64,000 nt of DNA from Luteibacter sp. UNC138MFCol5.1 (lineage in GTDB: Bacteria; Pseudomonadota; Gammaproteobacteria; Xanthomonadales; Rhodanobacteraceae): NCBI RefSeq assembly GCF_900110505.1, contig NZ_FODZ01000003.1, positions 737,384 to 801,383 on the forward strand, given 5' to 3'. This document shows positions 9,246 to 17,185 of the stretch, in pieces. The notes beneath the pieces were generated by a model, which did not search any database, was not told the origin of the DNA, and worked only from the letters and a program-made list of their open reading frames with translations. The translations under genes were made by a program, and so were the position numbers. The stretch's first letter is position 1; each line of letters opens with the position of its first letter.

Positions 9246-9731
9246 ATGCAGCAGCTCACCATCGTCACCACCGGCGGCACCATCGACAAGGTCTATTTCG
9301 ACGACAAGTCGGATTACCAGATCGGCTCGCCGCAGATCGGTGACATCCTCCAGCAGCTGGGCGTTGCTTTCCGCTTCGACGTGATCCCCATCCTGCGCAA
9401 GGACAGCCTGCACGTCACCGACGAGGATCGCGCGCTGATCCGCAGCACCATCGAAGCCCAGCCGCACCGCCATGTCCTCGTGACGCACGGCACCGACACC
9501 ATGGTCGACACGGCGCGCGTGCTCGCGGGTATCGAAGGCAAGGTGATCGTGCTCACGGGTGCGCTCAATCCGGCGCGGTTCCAGGGTTCCGACGCCGTGT
9601 TCAACATCGGCTGCGCGGTCGGCGCGGTGCAGACGCTGGCCGACGGCGTCTACATCGCGATGAACGGGCGCGTGTGGGATCCGGCCGCGGTTCGCAAGAA
9701 CCGCGACGCGAATCGCTTCGAGGCGATCTGA
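9246..9731 (+). CDS. Single-domain asparaginase-like protein
   Basis: A 161-residue protein matching only the N-terminal catalytic domain of type I/II asparaginases, which are normally 320-350 residues. Both threonine motifs survive: TTGGTID (Thr12) and VTHGTDTM (Thr83, Asp84), followed by KVIVLTGALNPARF. The C-terminal domain, which completes the active site of the tetramer, is absent, and the frame ends cleanly at TGA 9729-9731 two bases before the convergent S8 protease gene. Half-length homologues exist in proteobacteria, so this is probably a real family rather than a truncation. Activity on asparagine is uncertain. A TAGAAT box at 9205-9210 could be its -10. Confidence 0.82.
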   Translation: MQQLTIVTTGGTIDKVYFDDKSDYQIGSPQIGDILQQLGVAFRFDVIPILRKDSLHVTDEDRALIRSTIEAQPHRHVLVTHGTDTMVDTARVLAGIEGKVIVLTGALNPARFQGSDAVFNIGCAVGAVQTLADGVYIAMNGRVWDPAAVRKNRDANRFEAI

Positions 9732-9732
9732 T

Positions 9733-11043
9733 TCAGCGCGGGGCGCGGTCTTCGAAGACCGCGTCCACCGTCGCCCCCGCATCCATGAGGCCTGCGCCGC
9801 AGCCCTTGGGGCACGGGCCAGGCAACGGGCGCGCGTTGTCCACCAGCTGACGCGTGACAGCGTCCACGTCGATGGCCGGATCCACCGACCGCATGAGCGC
9901 CACAAGCGCCGACACGTGCGGCGCCGCCATCGAGGTGCCGGCCTTCCAGGCGAACGCCGGCCGTTCCCGACCGCGCTGTCCGCCGTCCACGGAAGACACG
10001 ATGTCGTCCGCACCCACCTCGGTGAGGCTTCCCCCGGGTGCGGCGAGGGTCACGCGATCGCCGAAATTCGAGTACCAGGCCATCGCTCCGTCACGGGCCA
10101 GCGCGCCGACCGTGACGACGCCGGGGCAGTTCGCCGGCATCGCGGCGGACGCGGGCATCTCCTCGTTGCCCGCGGCGGCGACCACCACCGAGCCACGGGA
10201 GCGCGCGCCATCGATCGCGCGGGAGAACGTGCCGCTGCACGCGCCCGGCACGCCGAGGCTGAGATTGATCACGTCGGCGCGTCGCTCCACCTGCGGCACG
10301 CCCGGCACCTCGCCACCGCTCGCCCAGACGATGGCATCGGCGACGTCGGACATCCGTCCGCCGCAGCGTCCCAGGACGCGAACGGGCAGGAGCTTCGCCT
10401 CGGGCGCCAGCCCGATCATGCCCGGCAGGTTGCCGGCACGGGCCGCGACGATGCCGGCGACGTGGGTGCCGTGCCACGACGAGCGGCGGGCGGATGTCGC
10501 GCCGCACTCGCCGGGATCGTTCCAGTCGCCCTCGTCGGTCGGGTCGGCGTCGCGACCGTCGCCATCTCGTGCCTGCTGCGCATCGCCCACGAAGTCGTAA
10601 CCGCGCAGCAGCTGCCCATCGAACTCGGGGTGGGGCGTGATGCCGGTATCGAGCACGGCGACGACGGCGCCGGCGCCGCGCGTGCGCCGCCACGCGACTT
10701 CGGCATCGACGCCGACTCGAGGGTCGTGCAGGTTCCATTGGCGCCGCCACAACGGATCGGTGACCGCCGTGGGCTGCAGCCAGACGTCTTCCTCCACCGA
10801 CACGACGCCGGGCAGCGCCACGAGGTGTGCCACGTTGCCGTCCGACACCTCGAACACCTCGCCGCCCGTCGCGACGCTGCGCACGTGGCGTGGCACGACG
10901 TCGCGCGCGCTCGTCGCGCGTAACGGGCGACGGGCCACGGCCGCCGCGGCGGGATCGGTGAAGTGCACGATGTAGCGGACGGGCTCGGCCATGGCCGAAG
11001 CGGATGCGAGCGAGAACAGCAGCGCGACGGGGAGGATGCGCAT
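9733..11043 (-). CDS. Secreted S8 family subtilisin-like serine protease
   Basis: A 436-residue preproenzyme with a signal peptide (residues 1-19, AMA), a propeptide of about 75 residues (RYIVHF to VVSVEEDVWLQP, an I9-type inhibitor fold) and a subtilase domain. The triad is complete: Asp132 in VLDTG, His191 in HGTHVAG and Ser371 in GTSMAAPH; the oxyanion Asn lies in AAAGNEE. No C-terminal P/PPC domain follows, so the mature enzyme is about 340 residues. It is likely secreted for protein degradation. It converges on the asparaginase gene and lies downstream of the M4 protease in the same direction, separated from it by a terminator. Confidence 0.93.
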   Translation of the reverse strand: MRILPVALLFSLASASAMAEPVRYIVHFTDPAAAAVARRPLRATSARDVVPRHVRSVATGGEVFEVSDGNVAHLVALPGVVSVEEDVWLQPTAVTDPLWRRQWNLHDPRVGVDAEVAWRRTRGAGAVVAVLDTGITPHPEFDGQLLRGYDFVGDAQQARDGDGRDADPTDEGDWNDPGECGATSARRSSWHGTHVAGIVAARAGNLPGMIGLAPEAKLLPVRVLGRCGGRMSDVADAIVWASGGEVPGVPQVERRADVINLSLGVPGACSGTFSRAIDGARSRGSVVVAAAGNEEMPASAAMPANCPGVVTVGALARDGAMAWYSNFGDRVTLAAPGGSLTEVGADDIVSSVDGGQRGRERPAFAWKAGTSMAAPHVSALVALMRSVDPAIDVDAVTRQLVDNARPLPGPCPKGCGAGLMDAGATVDAVFEDRAPR

Positions 11044-11181
11044 GAGGAATTCCTTTGGGGTGGGGTCCGTTCACCGTAGGAAATGCGTGTCCTGGCGGGA
11101 ATCCGATGTCGCCCGTGCCGGTGTGTCAGTGTTTCCGCGTCACGCGGCTACGCGCGGACGGTGCGGGCGGCGCACAAGAAA

Positions 11182-11209
11182 AAGGCCCGGGCGTCGCCGC
11201 CCGGGCCTT
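11182..11209 (-). terminator. Rho-independent terminator after the M4 protease
   Basis: A 12-bp perfect stem (AAGGCCCGGGCG at 11182-11193 paired with 11198-11209) with a 4-base loop. Read on the minus strand, the stem is followed by TTTTTCTT. It sits 21 bp beyond the M4 protease stop and insulates that gene from the downstream S8 protease. Confidence 0.9.
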
Positions 11210-11230
11210 CATGCTGCCTATGCCTGCGCG

Positions 11231-13069
11231 TTACGGCGTCCAGGTCGCCTTCACCGAGACGCCCGAGAAGGTGCTGTAACCACGCACCTTGACGTAGTAC
11301 GTGCCGGCCTGCGGCGCGGCGAACGTGCACGACTCGTTGTTGCCGTTGAGGTAAGGACGGCAGTTGTAGCTCGACGTCGTCGGCGCGGAACCGAACTTCA
11401 CGTAGAGGTCCGCGTCGCCCGTGCCGCCGCTGGTGGCGATGGTCAGGTTGGACGCACCGGCGCTGACCACGACGGTGTAGCTCAGTTCCGTGCCCGAGCT
11501 TCCCGCCAGGCCCGTCTTGGCGACGCCGTTCTGCAGCTGCGTGCTACCACCGCCGCCGCCCGTCGAGCAGCTGACGCCGACAGCCGTGAAGGCCGCGGCG
11601 ACGTCCGTGGCGGAGTAGCCGAGATCGGTCGCGGCGCTCGCCACGCCGCACGCGCCGGTGTTGAACGTCGAATTGGCCGTCCAGTACAGCGCGTTCGCGC
11701 GGGCGAAGACCTTGAACGCCTTGACGGTGTCCCAGTTCGTCTTCTTCGCCAGCGTGCAGAACGCCTTGTTGTAGACACCCGACGAGTAGTGCACGTCGAG
11801 CCCGTTGTAGTACTGCGATGCGTTGTCGATCGACGCGCCGTCCTGCGAGGGCGTGCACATGTAGCGAAGGGCGTCGCCGATACCCGCGCTGGTCTTGACG
11901 ATGTCCGAGCCCACGAGGAAGTCGTTGCTGCCACGGTCGTAGTACTCGGCCGCTTCGCCGGCGATGTCCGAATAGGCTTCGTTCATGCCGCCCGACTGAC
12001 CGGAATAGGCCAGGTTCGAGTGTTGCTCCGTGTAACCGTGGCTGATCTCGTGCGACGTCACGTCGAGCGCCACCAGCGGATAGAACGTGCTGGCGCCATC
12101 GCCGAAGGTCATGGAGCTGCCGTCCCAGAAGGCGTTCTCGTAGGCGTTGCCGTAGTGCACCTTCATGATCAGCACCTGGTTCAGGGGTGCCGCGCCGGTG
12201 TACGCGGTGTACATGTCATGGACGACGCCACCGAAATGGTGCGCGTCGTTGATAGGGCCGTAGGCGCCGTTGACGGCGTCGCCGCTGGAATTGAAGCAGG
12301 TGAAGCTCCACAGCGTGCCGCTGCCGGAGGTGGCCTTCTTCATGTTGTACGACTTCACGTATGCGTTCTGCGCCGTACAGGTGCTGCCGGACTGCGTGAC
12401 GCGAAGTGCCGGCTTGCCGCCCGCGCCCCACGTGTACTGCCCTGTTTTCTGATTGCCGCCGGGACCGGTCGCGTCGACTTCCGCGTTGGTCAGGCCTTCC
12501 CACTGTTCGATGATCTGTCCGGTGTTCGCGTCGACGATCGCCGTCGGTCGCGACGGCGTGTCGCCGCCGACGAAGTACGAGGTCAGGTAGACCAGACGCG
12601 CCGGCGCGCCTTCGACGGGATAGACGTAGAGGTCGGCCTTGACGTTCTCCGGCTTCGACGTGGCGCCGACCGTGCGCGCCTGCTTCGTGAGCGCCGCGAC
12701 GGCGGCCGCCTGGTCGAGCCGCGGGGTCACGGAGGCGATGTCCACCTGGAGGTCGGAACTGACGATGCCGTTGGCGACGAGCGAATTTCCCTGGGCGTCC
12801 TGCTCCACGGCGATGCTGCGGCCATACACCGGCACGCCCTTGAACGTCTGCTGCATGCGTACCGTCTGCGTGCCGCGCACCGTCGGCAACGCGGTCTTCG
12901 CGACGAACGCGTTGTCGGACGTGAGGCCGAGCTTCACCGCGAGCTGGCTGGCCGGGACGGCACCGAGGCTCTGCGCGTGAAGCGCCTGCTCGGTGCCGGC
13001 CGTGGCCACCGAGGTGGCGGCGATGGCCAGGGATGCGGCCAGGAGCTTCCTACGAACATGACTTGCCAT
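11231..13069 (-). CDS. Secreted M4 (thermolysin-like) metalloprotease with PPC domain
   Basis: A 612-residue preproenzyme. Order: signal peptide (about 1-24), FTP/PepSY propeptide (about 30-200), peptidase M4 catalytic domain (about 205-525), a Gly/Ser linker (TGGGGGSTQL) and a C-terminal pre-peptidase beta-sandwich (PPC) ending YYVKVRGYSTFSGVSVKATW. Zinc ligands are His340 and His344 of HEISH, with Glu341 catalytic, and Glu364 in GGMNEAYSDI. It should be exported and self-processed, hydrolysing proteins outside the cell. The ATG at 13069 has a GGAGGAGG ribosome site; an upstream in-frame ATG at 13141 would add a non-signal extension. A palindrome at 13231-13248 lies 160-180 bp upstream. Confidence 0.95.
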   Translation of the reverse strand: MASHVRRKLLAASLAIAATSVATAGTEQALHAQSLGAVPASQLAVKLGLTSDNAFVAKTALPTVRGTQTVRMQQTFKGVPVYGRSIAVEQDAQGNSLVANGIVSSDLQVDIASVTPRLDQAAAVAALTKQARTVGATSKPENVKADLYVYPVEGAPARLVYLTSYFVGGDTPSRPTAIVDANTGQIIEQWEGLTNAEVDATGPGGNQKTGQYTWGAGGKPALRVTQSGSTCTAQNAYVKSYNMKKATSGSGTLWSFTCFNSSGDAVNGAYGPINDAHHFGGVVHDMYTAYTGAAPLNQVLIMKVHYGNAYENAFWDGSSMTFGDGASTFYPLVALDVTSHEISHGYTEQHSNLAYSGQSGGMNEAYSDIAGEAAEYYDRGSNDFLVGSDIVKTSAGIGDALRYMCTPSQDGASIDNASQYYNGLDVHYSSGVYNKAFCTLAKKTNWDTVKAFKVFARANALYWTANSTFNTGACGVASAATDLGYSATDVAAAFTAVGVSCSTGGGGGSTQLQNGVAKTGLAGSSGTELSYTVVVSAGASNLTIATSGGTGDADLYVKFGSAPTTSSYNCRPYLNGNNESCTFAAPQAGTYYVKVRGYSTFSGVSVKATWTP

Positions 13070-13230
13070 TACGTTCCTCCTCCGGAAATGGGCCACACCC
13101 AGCCATTGCGGCCGTGGGGGACCACATTTCGAACGAATCAAAGTTCGCGCCGAAGCGCGATGCCCGTGTAACCCGCGGTCCCCTTACCGAAGGTCGCCGT
13201 CAACCTAGCGCAAGAAACCACGGTCGACTA

Positions 13231-13248
13231 CCTAGGGATTTCCCTAGG
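13231..13248. promoter_or_regulatory. CCTAGGGA-TT-TCCCTAGG inverted repeat, candidate operator
   Basis: Two perfect 8-bp arms flank a 2-bp centre in the 228-bp divergent region between the M4 protease and the DUF4279 gene, 50 bp from the latter's start. Short dyads of this shape are typical targets of LuxR/NarL-type dimeric regulators. No regulator gene is adjacent, so the protein that binds is unknown. Confidence 0.45.
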
Positions 13249-13297
13249 CGGCGCAAAAACGCGATGCTACGCACACGACGACCGCGAAGGACCTCCG

Positions 13298-13750
13298 ATG
13301 AGCGCCACCGACGACATCGATCTCGAACTGCGGCAGCTCACGCCGTCCGTGCGGGCGGCGTTCCGCCTGACGTCGGAGCGCCATACGCTGGACCATCTGC
13401 TGGGGGAGATCGGACTCGAAGGAGCCACCACGTGGCAAAAGGGAGAGAGCATCGCCGCGTCGGACCTGCAGCGCAGGACGAACGGCTGGTGCTTCGAGCT
13501 ACCGTGGCAGCGCACGTACATGCTGGACGACGCGCTGAGCGAACTGCTGCGCTCGCTGACGCCTCATCGCGACGAGATCGTCGCCGCGGCGCGTGCCCTC
13601 GACCTGGATGCGCACTTCGCGCTGGAGACGCGCATGTACGCCGAACGCGCGCCCGCCGCCTACCTGTCGCCCGCGAACGTCAAGGCGATCGCCACCTACG
13701 GAGCATCGCTCGACACGGCGGTGACGCCATCCGTGCCGGAGCGATCCTGA
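13298..13750 (+). CDS. DUF4279-like protein
   Basis: A 150-residue soluble protein without a signal peptide. The pattern fits DUF4279: TTWQKGESIAASDLQRRTNGWCFELPW in the first half, then LLRSLTPHRDEIVAAARAL, a short beta region and LSPANVKAIATYGASLDTAV at the end. DUF4279 proteins have no established function and often appear near mobile or polymorphic-toxin immunity loci; none is evident here. An AAGGA lies seven bases before the ATG. The gene converges on sufT with 11 bp between stops and diverges from the M4 protease across the palindrome at 13231-13248. Confidence 0.65.
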   Translation: MSATDDIDLELRQLTPSVRAAFRLTSERHTLDHLLGEIGLEGATTWQKGESIAASDLQRRTNGWCFELPWQRTYMLDDALSELLRSLTPHRDEIVAAARALDLDAHFALETRMYAERAPAAYLSPANVKAIATYGASLDTAVTPSVPERS

Positions 13751-13761
13751 GCGACGAGCGC

Positions 13762-14319
13762 TCAGAGCATGCCTGTCTCGAGCTTGGCGGCGTCGGACAT
13801 CATCGAGTGATTCCAGGGCGGATCGAACACGAGGTCGACGTCGGCCTCGGCCACGGTCGGGATCAGCTCGAGCTTGGTGCGGACATCGTCGACGAGGATG
13901 TCGCCCATGCCGCAACCCGGGGCCGTCAGCGTCATCTTGACGTACACCTTGCGGGAGCCCTCGTCGCTGGATTCCAGCGCGACGTCGTAGACCAGGCCCA
14001 GCTCGACCACGTTGATCGGGATCTCGGGATCGAAGCAGGTGCGCAGCTGCTGCCAGACGAGCTTCTCGACGTCGTCGTCCGACGCGCCGTCCGCCAGCTC
14101 GATCGCCTTCGGCGGCTCCTTGCCCAGCGCATCGGCATCGTTGCCGGCGATGCGGAAGAGATTGCCTTCCACGTAGACCGTGAAACTGCCACCCAGCGCC
14201 TGGGTGATGTAGCCGATCTGCCCGGCCGGGAGCGTCACCGTCTCGCCCTGCGGCACCATGACCGCCTGGCAGTCGCGCTCGAGGGTGAAAGGTTCGCTGC
14301 TGAGGCTGAAACCGCTCAT
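13762..14319 (-). CDS. sufT: SufT family iron-sulfur assembly protein
   Basis: A 185-residue protein with a MIP18/DUF59 domain in its C-terminal half: CFDPEIPINVVELGLVYDV, VKMTLTAPGCGMGDILVDDVRTKL and VDLVFDPPWNHSMMSDAAKL. The N-terminal 90 residues carry the SufT-specific segment RDCQAVMVPQGETVTLPAGQIGYITQALGG. SufT assists Fe-S cluster maturation, especially under iron limitation or high demand; the GCG cysteine is the conserved metal-proximal residue of the fold. The ATG at 14319 has AGGACAGC upstream; an earlier in-frame codon at 14352 lacks this. No suf operon is adjacent. Confidence 0.9.
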   Translation of the reverse strand: MSGFSLSSEPFTLERDCQAVMVPQGETVTLPAGQIGYITQALGGSFTVYVEGNLFRIAGNDADALGKEPPKAIELADGASDDDVEKLVWQQLRTCFDPEIPINVVELGLVYDVALESSDEGSRKVYVKMTLTAPGCGMGDILVDDVRTKLELIPTVAEADVDLVFDPPWNHSMMSDAAKLETGML

Positions 14320-14511
14320 TGCTGTCCTGTGAAGGCCGCACCGCGGCCGCAAAGTCGTCGATTATGCGCCCGGGCGGGGCACCCGGGTAAGCATCCACCG
14401 GCTCAAGGTCGGGGCGACCGCGCTCCGCCTCAAGAGCGCGACGCGGGCGCGCCCGCTATCATGGCCGCTTTGCCCGAGCCGTCGATCCCATGCGCGACCT
14501 GACCGTTCCCC

Positions 14512-14967
14512 ATGCCCTCTGAGCGTTCCGGCCCCGCCACGCTGCTCTTCGGGGTGCTCTGCGCCGCGACCTTCGGCTTCGCGGTCGGCGCCGTGTGGAT
14601 GGTGCCGCAGATGATGTTCGGACGCGCGCTTCCCGCGCTGGTCCTGCCGGCCGGCTGGGTGCTGGGCGTCGTCGTCCGGCGCTGGCTGCGCTTCCAGGGC
14701 CTCACCGGCGCCCTGCTCGCCGCGGGCGCGACGCTCCTGGCGGCCGCCTACACCGCCTGCCTCGTGGCGGCGGCCACCATCGCGGGCATGATGGGCATGG
14801 GGCTGGGCGACACCATTTCCGACGCCGGCCCGGGCATGCTGCTCGCACTGGCCCGTCTGGCGCAGGGCCCAGGTGACTATGTGCTCGCGGGCGCCGGTGC
14901 GCTGCTGGCGGCGCTCGTCGCCTTCCCCCTTCGCTCGCGCCGTGGGGGCGCACTTCAGAAGCCGTAA
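14512..14967 (+). CDS. Hypothetical four-helix membrane protein
   Basis: A 151-residue protein with four hydrophobic segments (around residues 9-35, 40-56, 64-95 and 122-140) and a short basic C-terminus (RSRRGG). It is rich in Ala, Gly and Leu with no polar motif inside the helices except a possible GLGDTISDAGPG loop. I do not recognise the family. It is divergent from sufT (192 bp apart) and ends 83 bp before the ECF sigma gene, so it may be co-transcribed with it, but no overlap supports that. The ATG at 14512 has no strong ribosome site. Confidence 0.6.
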   Translation: MPSERSGPATLLFGVLCAATFGFAVGAVWMVPQMMFGRALPALVLPAGWVLGVVVRRWLRFQGLTGALLAAGATLLAAAYTACLVAAATIAGMMGMGLGDTISDAGPGMLLALARLAQGPGDYVLAGAGALLAALVAFPLRSRRGGALQKP

Positions 14968-15050
14968 ATCCCCCGTCGCGGAAGATATTTCGCCCAGCGG
15001 ACAGTCAACCGGCGGTCGGCGACCGCGTTTACCGGAGTGGAAACGAGCCG

Positions 15051-15674
15051 ATGGAGCACGAGGATGCGGATACCGACGAAGCGGAGAAAGGCGTGAACGC
15101 CTCGCTCGCGCTCGACAGCGCGTCGCTCGACGACATCCGGGACGTGCCCGCGACCATGGATGCCTTCCTGGCGTCCATCGAGCGGCGCGCCTGGCGCATG
15201 GCGGAGATCCACCTCGGCAACCGCGAGGACGCGCTGGACGCCGTGCAGGACGCCATGATGCGGCTGGTGCACCACTACGGCGCCAAGCCAGCGGGTGAGT
15301 GGACGCCGCTGTTCTGGGGCATCCTGCGCCGCCGCATCGTCGACCTGCAGCGGCGCCGCAAGGTCCGCTCCATCGTGGTCGGCTGGCTCGGTGGCGGCAA
15401 GGACGACGACGGCGACGAGCTGCCCACCTGGGAGCCCGCCGACGACAGTCCCGACCCGTCCGGGCGACTGCAGGATTCGCAGGCCTACGGCGACATCGTG
15501 GCGGCGCTGCGCAATCTGCCGCGGCGCCAGCGCGAAGCGTTCACGCTGCGGATCATGGAAGGCCTGGACGTGGCCGAAACCGCGGCGGCCATGGGCTGCT
15601 CCGACGGTAGTGTGAAGACCCATCTTTCGCGCGCGATGCATGCGCTGCGCGAGCAACTGGAGGCATGGCGATGA
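15051..15674 (+). CDS. ECF-type RNA polymerase sigma factor
   Basis: A 207-residue sigma-70 family protein. Region 2 begins near residue 35 (MDAFLASIERRAWRMAEIHLGNREDALDAVQDAMMRLVHHY), and region 4 lies at about 145-200 (LRNLPRRQREAFTLRIMEGLDVAETAAAMGCSDGSVKTHLSRAMHALREQL). An acidic, Gly/Asp-rich linker (GGGKDDDGDELPTWEP) separates them. The first 30 residues are acidic and unusual; translation could also begin at the ATG at 15156. It is coupled by ATGA to a DUF3619 protein, which in turn overlaps a DUF3106 protein. This trio recurs in beta- and gammaproteobacteria, and its stimulus is not known. Confidence 0.9.
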   Translation: MEHEDADTDEAEKGVNASLALDSASLDDIRDVPATMDAFLASIERRAWRMAEIHLGNREDALDAVQDAMMRLVHHYGAKPAGEWTPLFWGILRRRIVDLQRRRKVRSIVVGWLGGGKDDDGDELPTWEPADDSPDPSGRLQDSQAYGDIVAALRNLPRRQREAFTLRIMEGLDVAETAAAMGCSDGSVKTHLSRAMHALREQLEAWR

Positions 15675-16042
15675 GCCAGCACGATCGGGAACTCGAACGT
15701 CGCGCCAGGGAGCTTTTCCTGCGCGCCAGCCATGACGTGGATCCGGCCATGTCGGGACGCCTGCGCGCGGCCCGGCGGACCGCCCTGTCCCGGCCCCACG
15801 CCTCGGCGGCGCGGCGTCTGCTGCTTCCCGCGGGCGCCTTCGCGGTGCTGGCGCTGGCCAGTCTCATCGTCTGGCAGCCGGGCGGCTCGCCGCCTTCGCC
15901 GGCGTCGATCGGCGCAGCCGTCGAGAGCGACCCCAACGACCTGCCGCCCGATGCCGACAGCGCCGATCCGGCGCTCTACAAGGACCTCCAGTTCTACAGC
16001 TGGCTGGCCTACAACGACACCAAATCCCCGTCCCGCAAGTGA
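15671..16042 (+). CDS. DUF3619-like single-span membrane protein, possible anti-sigma factor
   Basis: A 123-residue protein. The N-terminal 45 residues are charged and helical (RELFLRASHDVDPAMSGRLRAARRTAL), followed by one membrane helix (LLLPAGAFAVLALASLIVW, about 50-70) and an acidic periplasmic tail ending LYKDLQFYSWLAYND. This layout, an N-in single-span protein directly after an ECF sigma gene, resembles anti-sigma factors, but the domain lacks a ZAS zinc motif, so the regulatory role is inferred from position only. Start ATG 15671 overlaps the sigma stop; ATG 15665 is an alternative. Confidence 0.72.
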   Translation: MSQHDRELERRARELFLRASHDVDPAMSGRLRAARRTALSRPHASAARRLLLPAGAFAVLALASLIVWQPGGSPPSPASIGAAVESDPNDLPPDADSADPALYKDLQFYSWLAYNDTKSPSRK

Positions 16043-16575
16043 CCGCCATGCGCCGCGTCCCGTTCGTCCTCACCCTCCTGCTCGCCCTGGCCGCGCCGTT
16101 CGCCACGCCGGCGCAGGATCGACCGCCGCCGCCCGGCGCCGACGCGCCCCTGCCGGCGCCGCGGCCGTGGAGCGCCCTGTCGGCGGATGAAAAGGACATC
16201 CTCGCGCCACTGGCGAAGGAATGGGACACGTTTCCGCCGCAACGCCAGTCGAGGATGCTCGACAAGGCGCAGCGCTGGCGTGGGCTGCCGCCGGAGCGTC
16301 GCGCGCAGATCCGCGAACGCATCGAGCGCTGGCAGCAGATGACCCCGCAGGAGCGCGACGAGGCGCGGCGCAACCGGCAGAAGTTCCAGGACCTCAGCCC
16401 GGAACAGCGCGACCGCCTGCACGATGCCTTCGAACGCTTCCGCAGCCTCACGCCGCAGCAGCGCGACGCCCTGGTGGACAAGTGGCGCGGCCTGACGCCG
16501 GATCAGCGCCGGGACGCCATCGACCACCTCGGTCCCAACGACGCCCTGCCTCCGCCACCGCCGCCGCGCAACTGA
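16039..16575 (+). CDS. DUF3106 exported repeat protein
   Basis: A 178-residue protein with a signal peptide (hydrophobic FVLTLLLALAAPFATPA) and a charged helical body. Residues about 80-165 are built from near-18-residue repeats that each begin with (L/M)(P/S/T)P-(E/Q/D)-(R/Q/E)R: LPPERRAQ, MTPQERDE, LSPEQRDR, LTPQQRDA and LTPDQRRD. The product ends in a polyproline tail. DUF3106 has no assigned function; the repeats suggest an extended helical scaffold in the periplasm. GTG 16039 overlaps the previous stop (GTGA); ATG 16048 is an equally possible start. It is the last gene of the sigma/DUF3619/DUF3106 unit. Confidence 0.8.
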   Translation: MTAMRRVPFVLTLLLALAAPFATPAQDRPPPPGADAPLPAPRPWSALSADEKDILAPLAKEWDTFPPQRQSRMLDKAQRWRGLPPERRAQIRERIERWQQMTPQERDEARRNRQKFQDLSPEQRDRLHDAFERFRSLTPQQRDALVDKWRGLTPDQRRDAIDHLGPNDALPPPPPPRN

Positions 16576-16600
16576 CGGCGGGCACGGTGACCGGCGCGTG

Positions 16601-16606
16601 TAAAAT
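16601..16606 (+). promoter_or_regulatory. TAAAAT -10 element very close to the nitroreductase start
   Basis: TAAAAT (16601-16606) lies only 6 bp before the ATG at 16613. A transcript using it would start at or within a base or two of the AUG, implying a leaderless message. No convincing -35 box is seen. Confidence 0.35.
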
Positions 16607-16612
16607 GCCCGG

Positions 16613-17185
16613 ATGACCCTCAACGACCTGGCTTTCCTCGATTCGCGCCGATCCGTGCCCGCGCGACAGCTCGGTGAACCGGCCCCCGACGACGCGACGC
16701 TGCGCCGGCTGCTCGAATCCGCCCTGCGCGTTCCCGATCACGGCAAGCTCGCGCCATTCCGCATCCGCATCCTGCGCGGCGAGGCGAAACTCGCCTTCGG
16801 TCGCAAGCTGGCGAAGCTCGCCGCCGATGCCAATCCCGACATGTCCGACGCCAAGCGGGACAAGGAGCAGCGCCGCTACGAACACGCGCCGCTGGTGCTC
16901 GTCGTCACGACGAAGATCGACGGCGACAGCAAGGTGCCCGCGCTGGAGCAGGATCTCGCCGCGGGCTGCGTGGCCTACAACATCCTGCTCGGCGCGCAGG
17001 CCCTCGGCTTCGGCGCGCAGTGGCTCACCGGCTGGGCCGCGTACGACCGCGACGTGGCGAAGCTGCTCGGGATGAAGAAGAGCGAGCACGTCATCGGCTT
17101 CATCCACGTGGGCACGCCCACGATGGACGCGCCCGAGCGCGAGCGTCCGTCGTACGACGACATCGTGAGCGTGTGGTCGCCGTGA
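16613..17185 (+). CDS. YdjA-type nitroreductase family protein
   Basis: A 190-residue FMN-dependent oxidoreductase. Landmarks: FLDSRRSVPARQLGEPAPDDATLRRLLESALRVPDHGKLAPFRI (the Arg-Ser FMN phosphate contacts and the P-DHGKL-PF signature of YdjA), EHAPLVLVVTT, QDLAAGCVAYNILLGAQALGFGAQWLTGW, and FIHVGTP at the end. It reduces nitro or quinone compounds with NAD(P)H; the physiological substrate is unknown. It shares a GTGA overlap with the following exonuclease gene, so the two are co-translated. The message may be leaderless from the TAAAAT box. Confidence 0.9.
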   Translation: MTLNDLAFLDSRRSVPARQLGEPAPDDATLRRLLESALRVPDHGKLAPFRIRILRGEAKLAFGRKLAKLAADANPDMSDAKRDKEQRRYEHAPLVLVVTTKIDGDSKVPALEQDLAAGCVAYNILLGAQALGFGAQWLTGWAAYDRDVAKLLGMKKSEHVIGFIHVGTPTMDAPERERPSYDDIVSVWSP

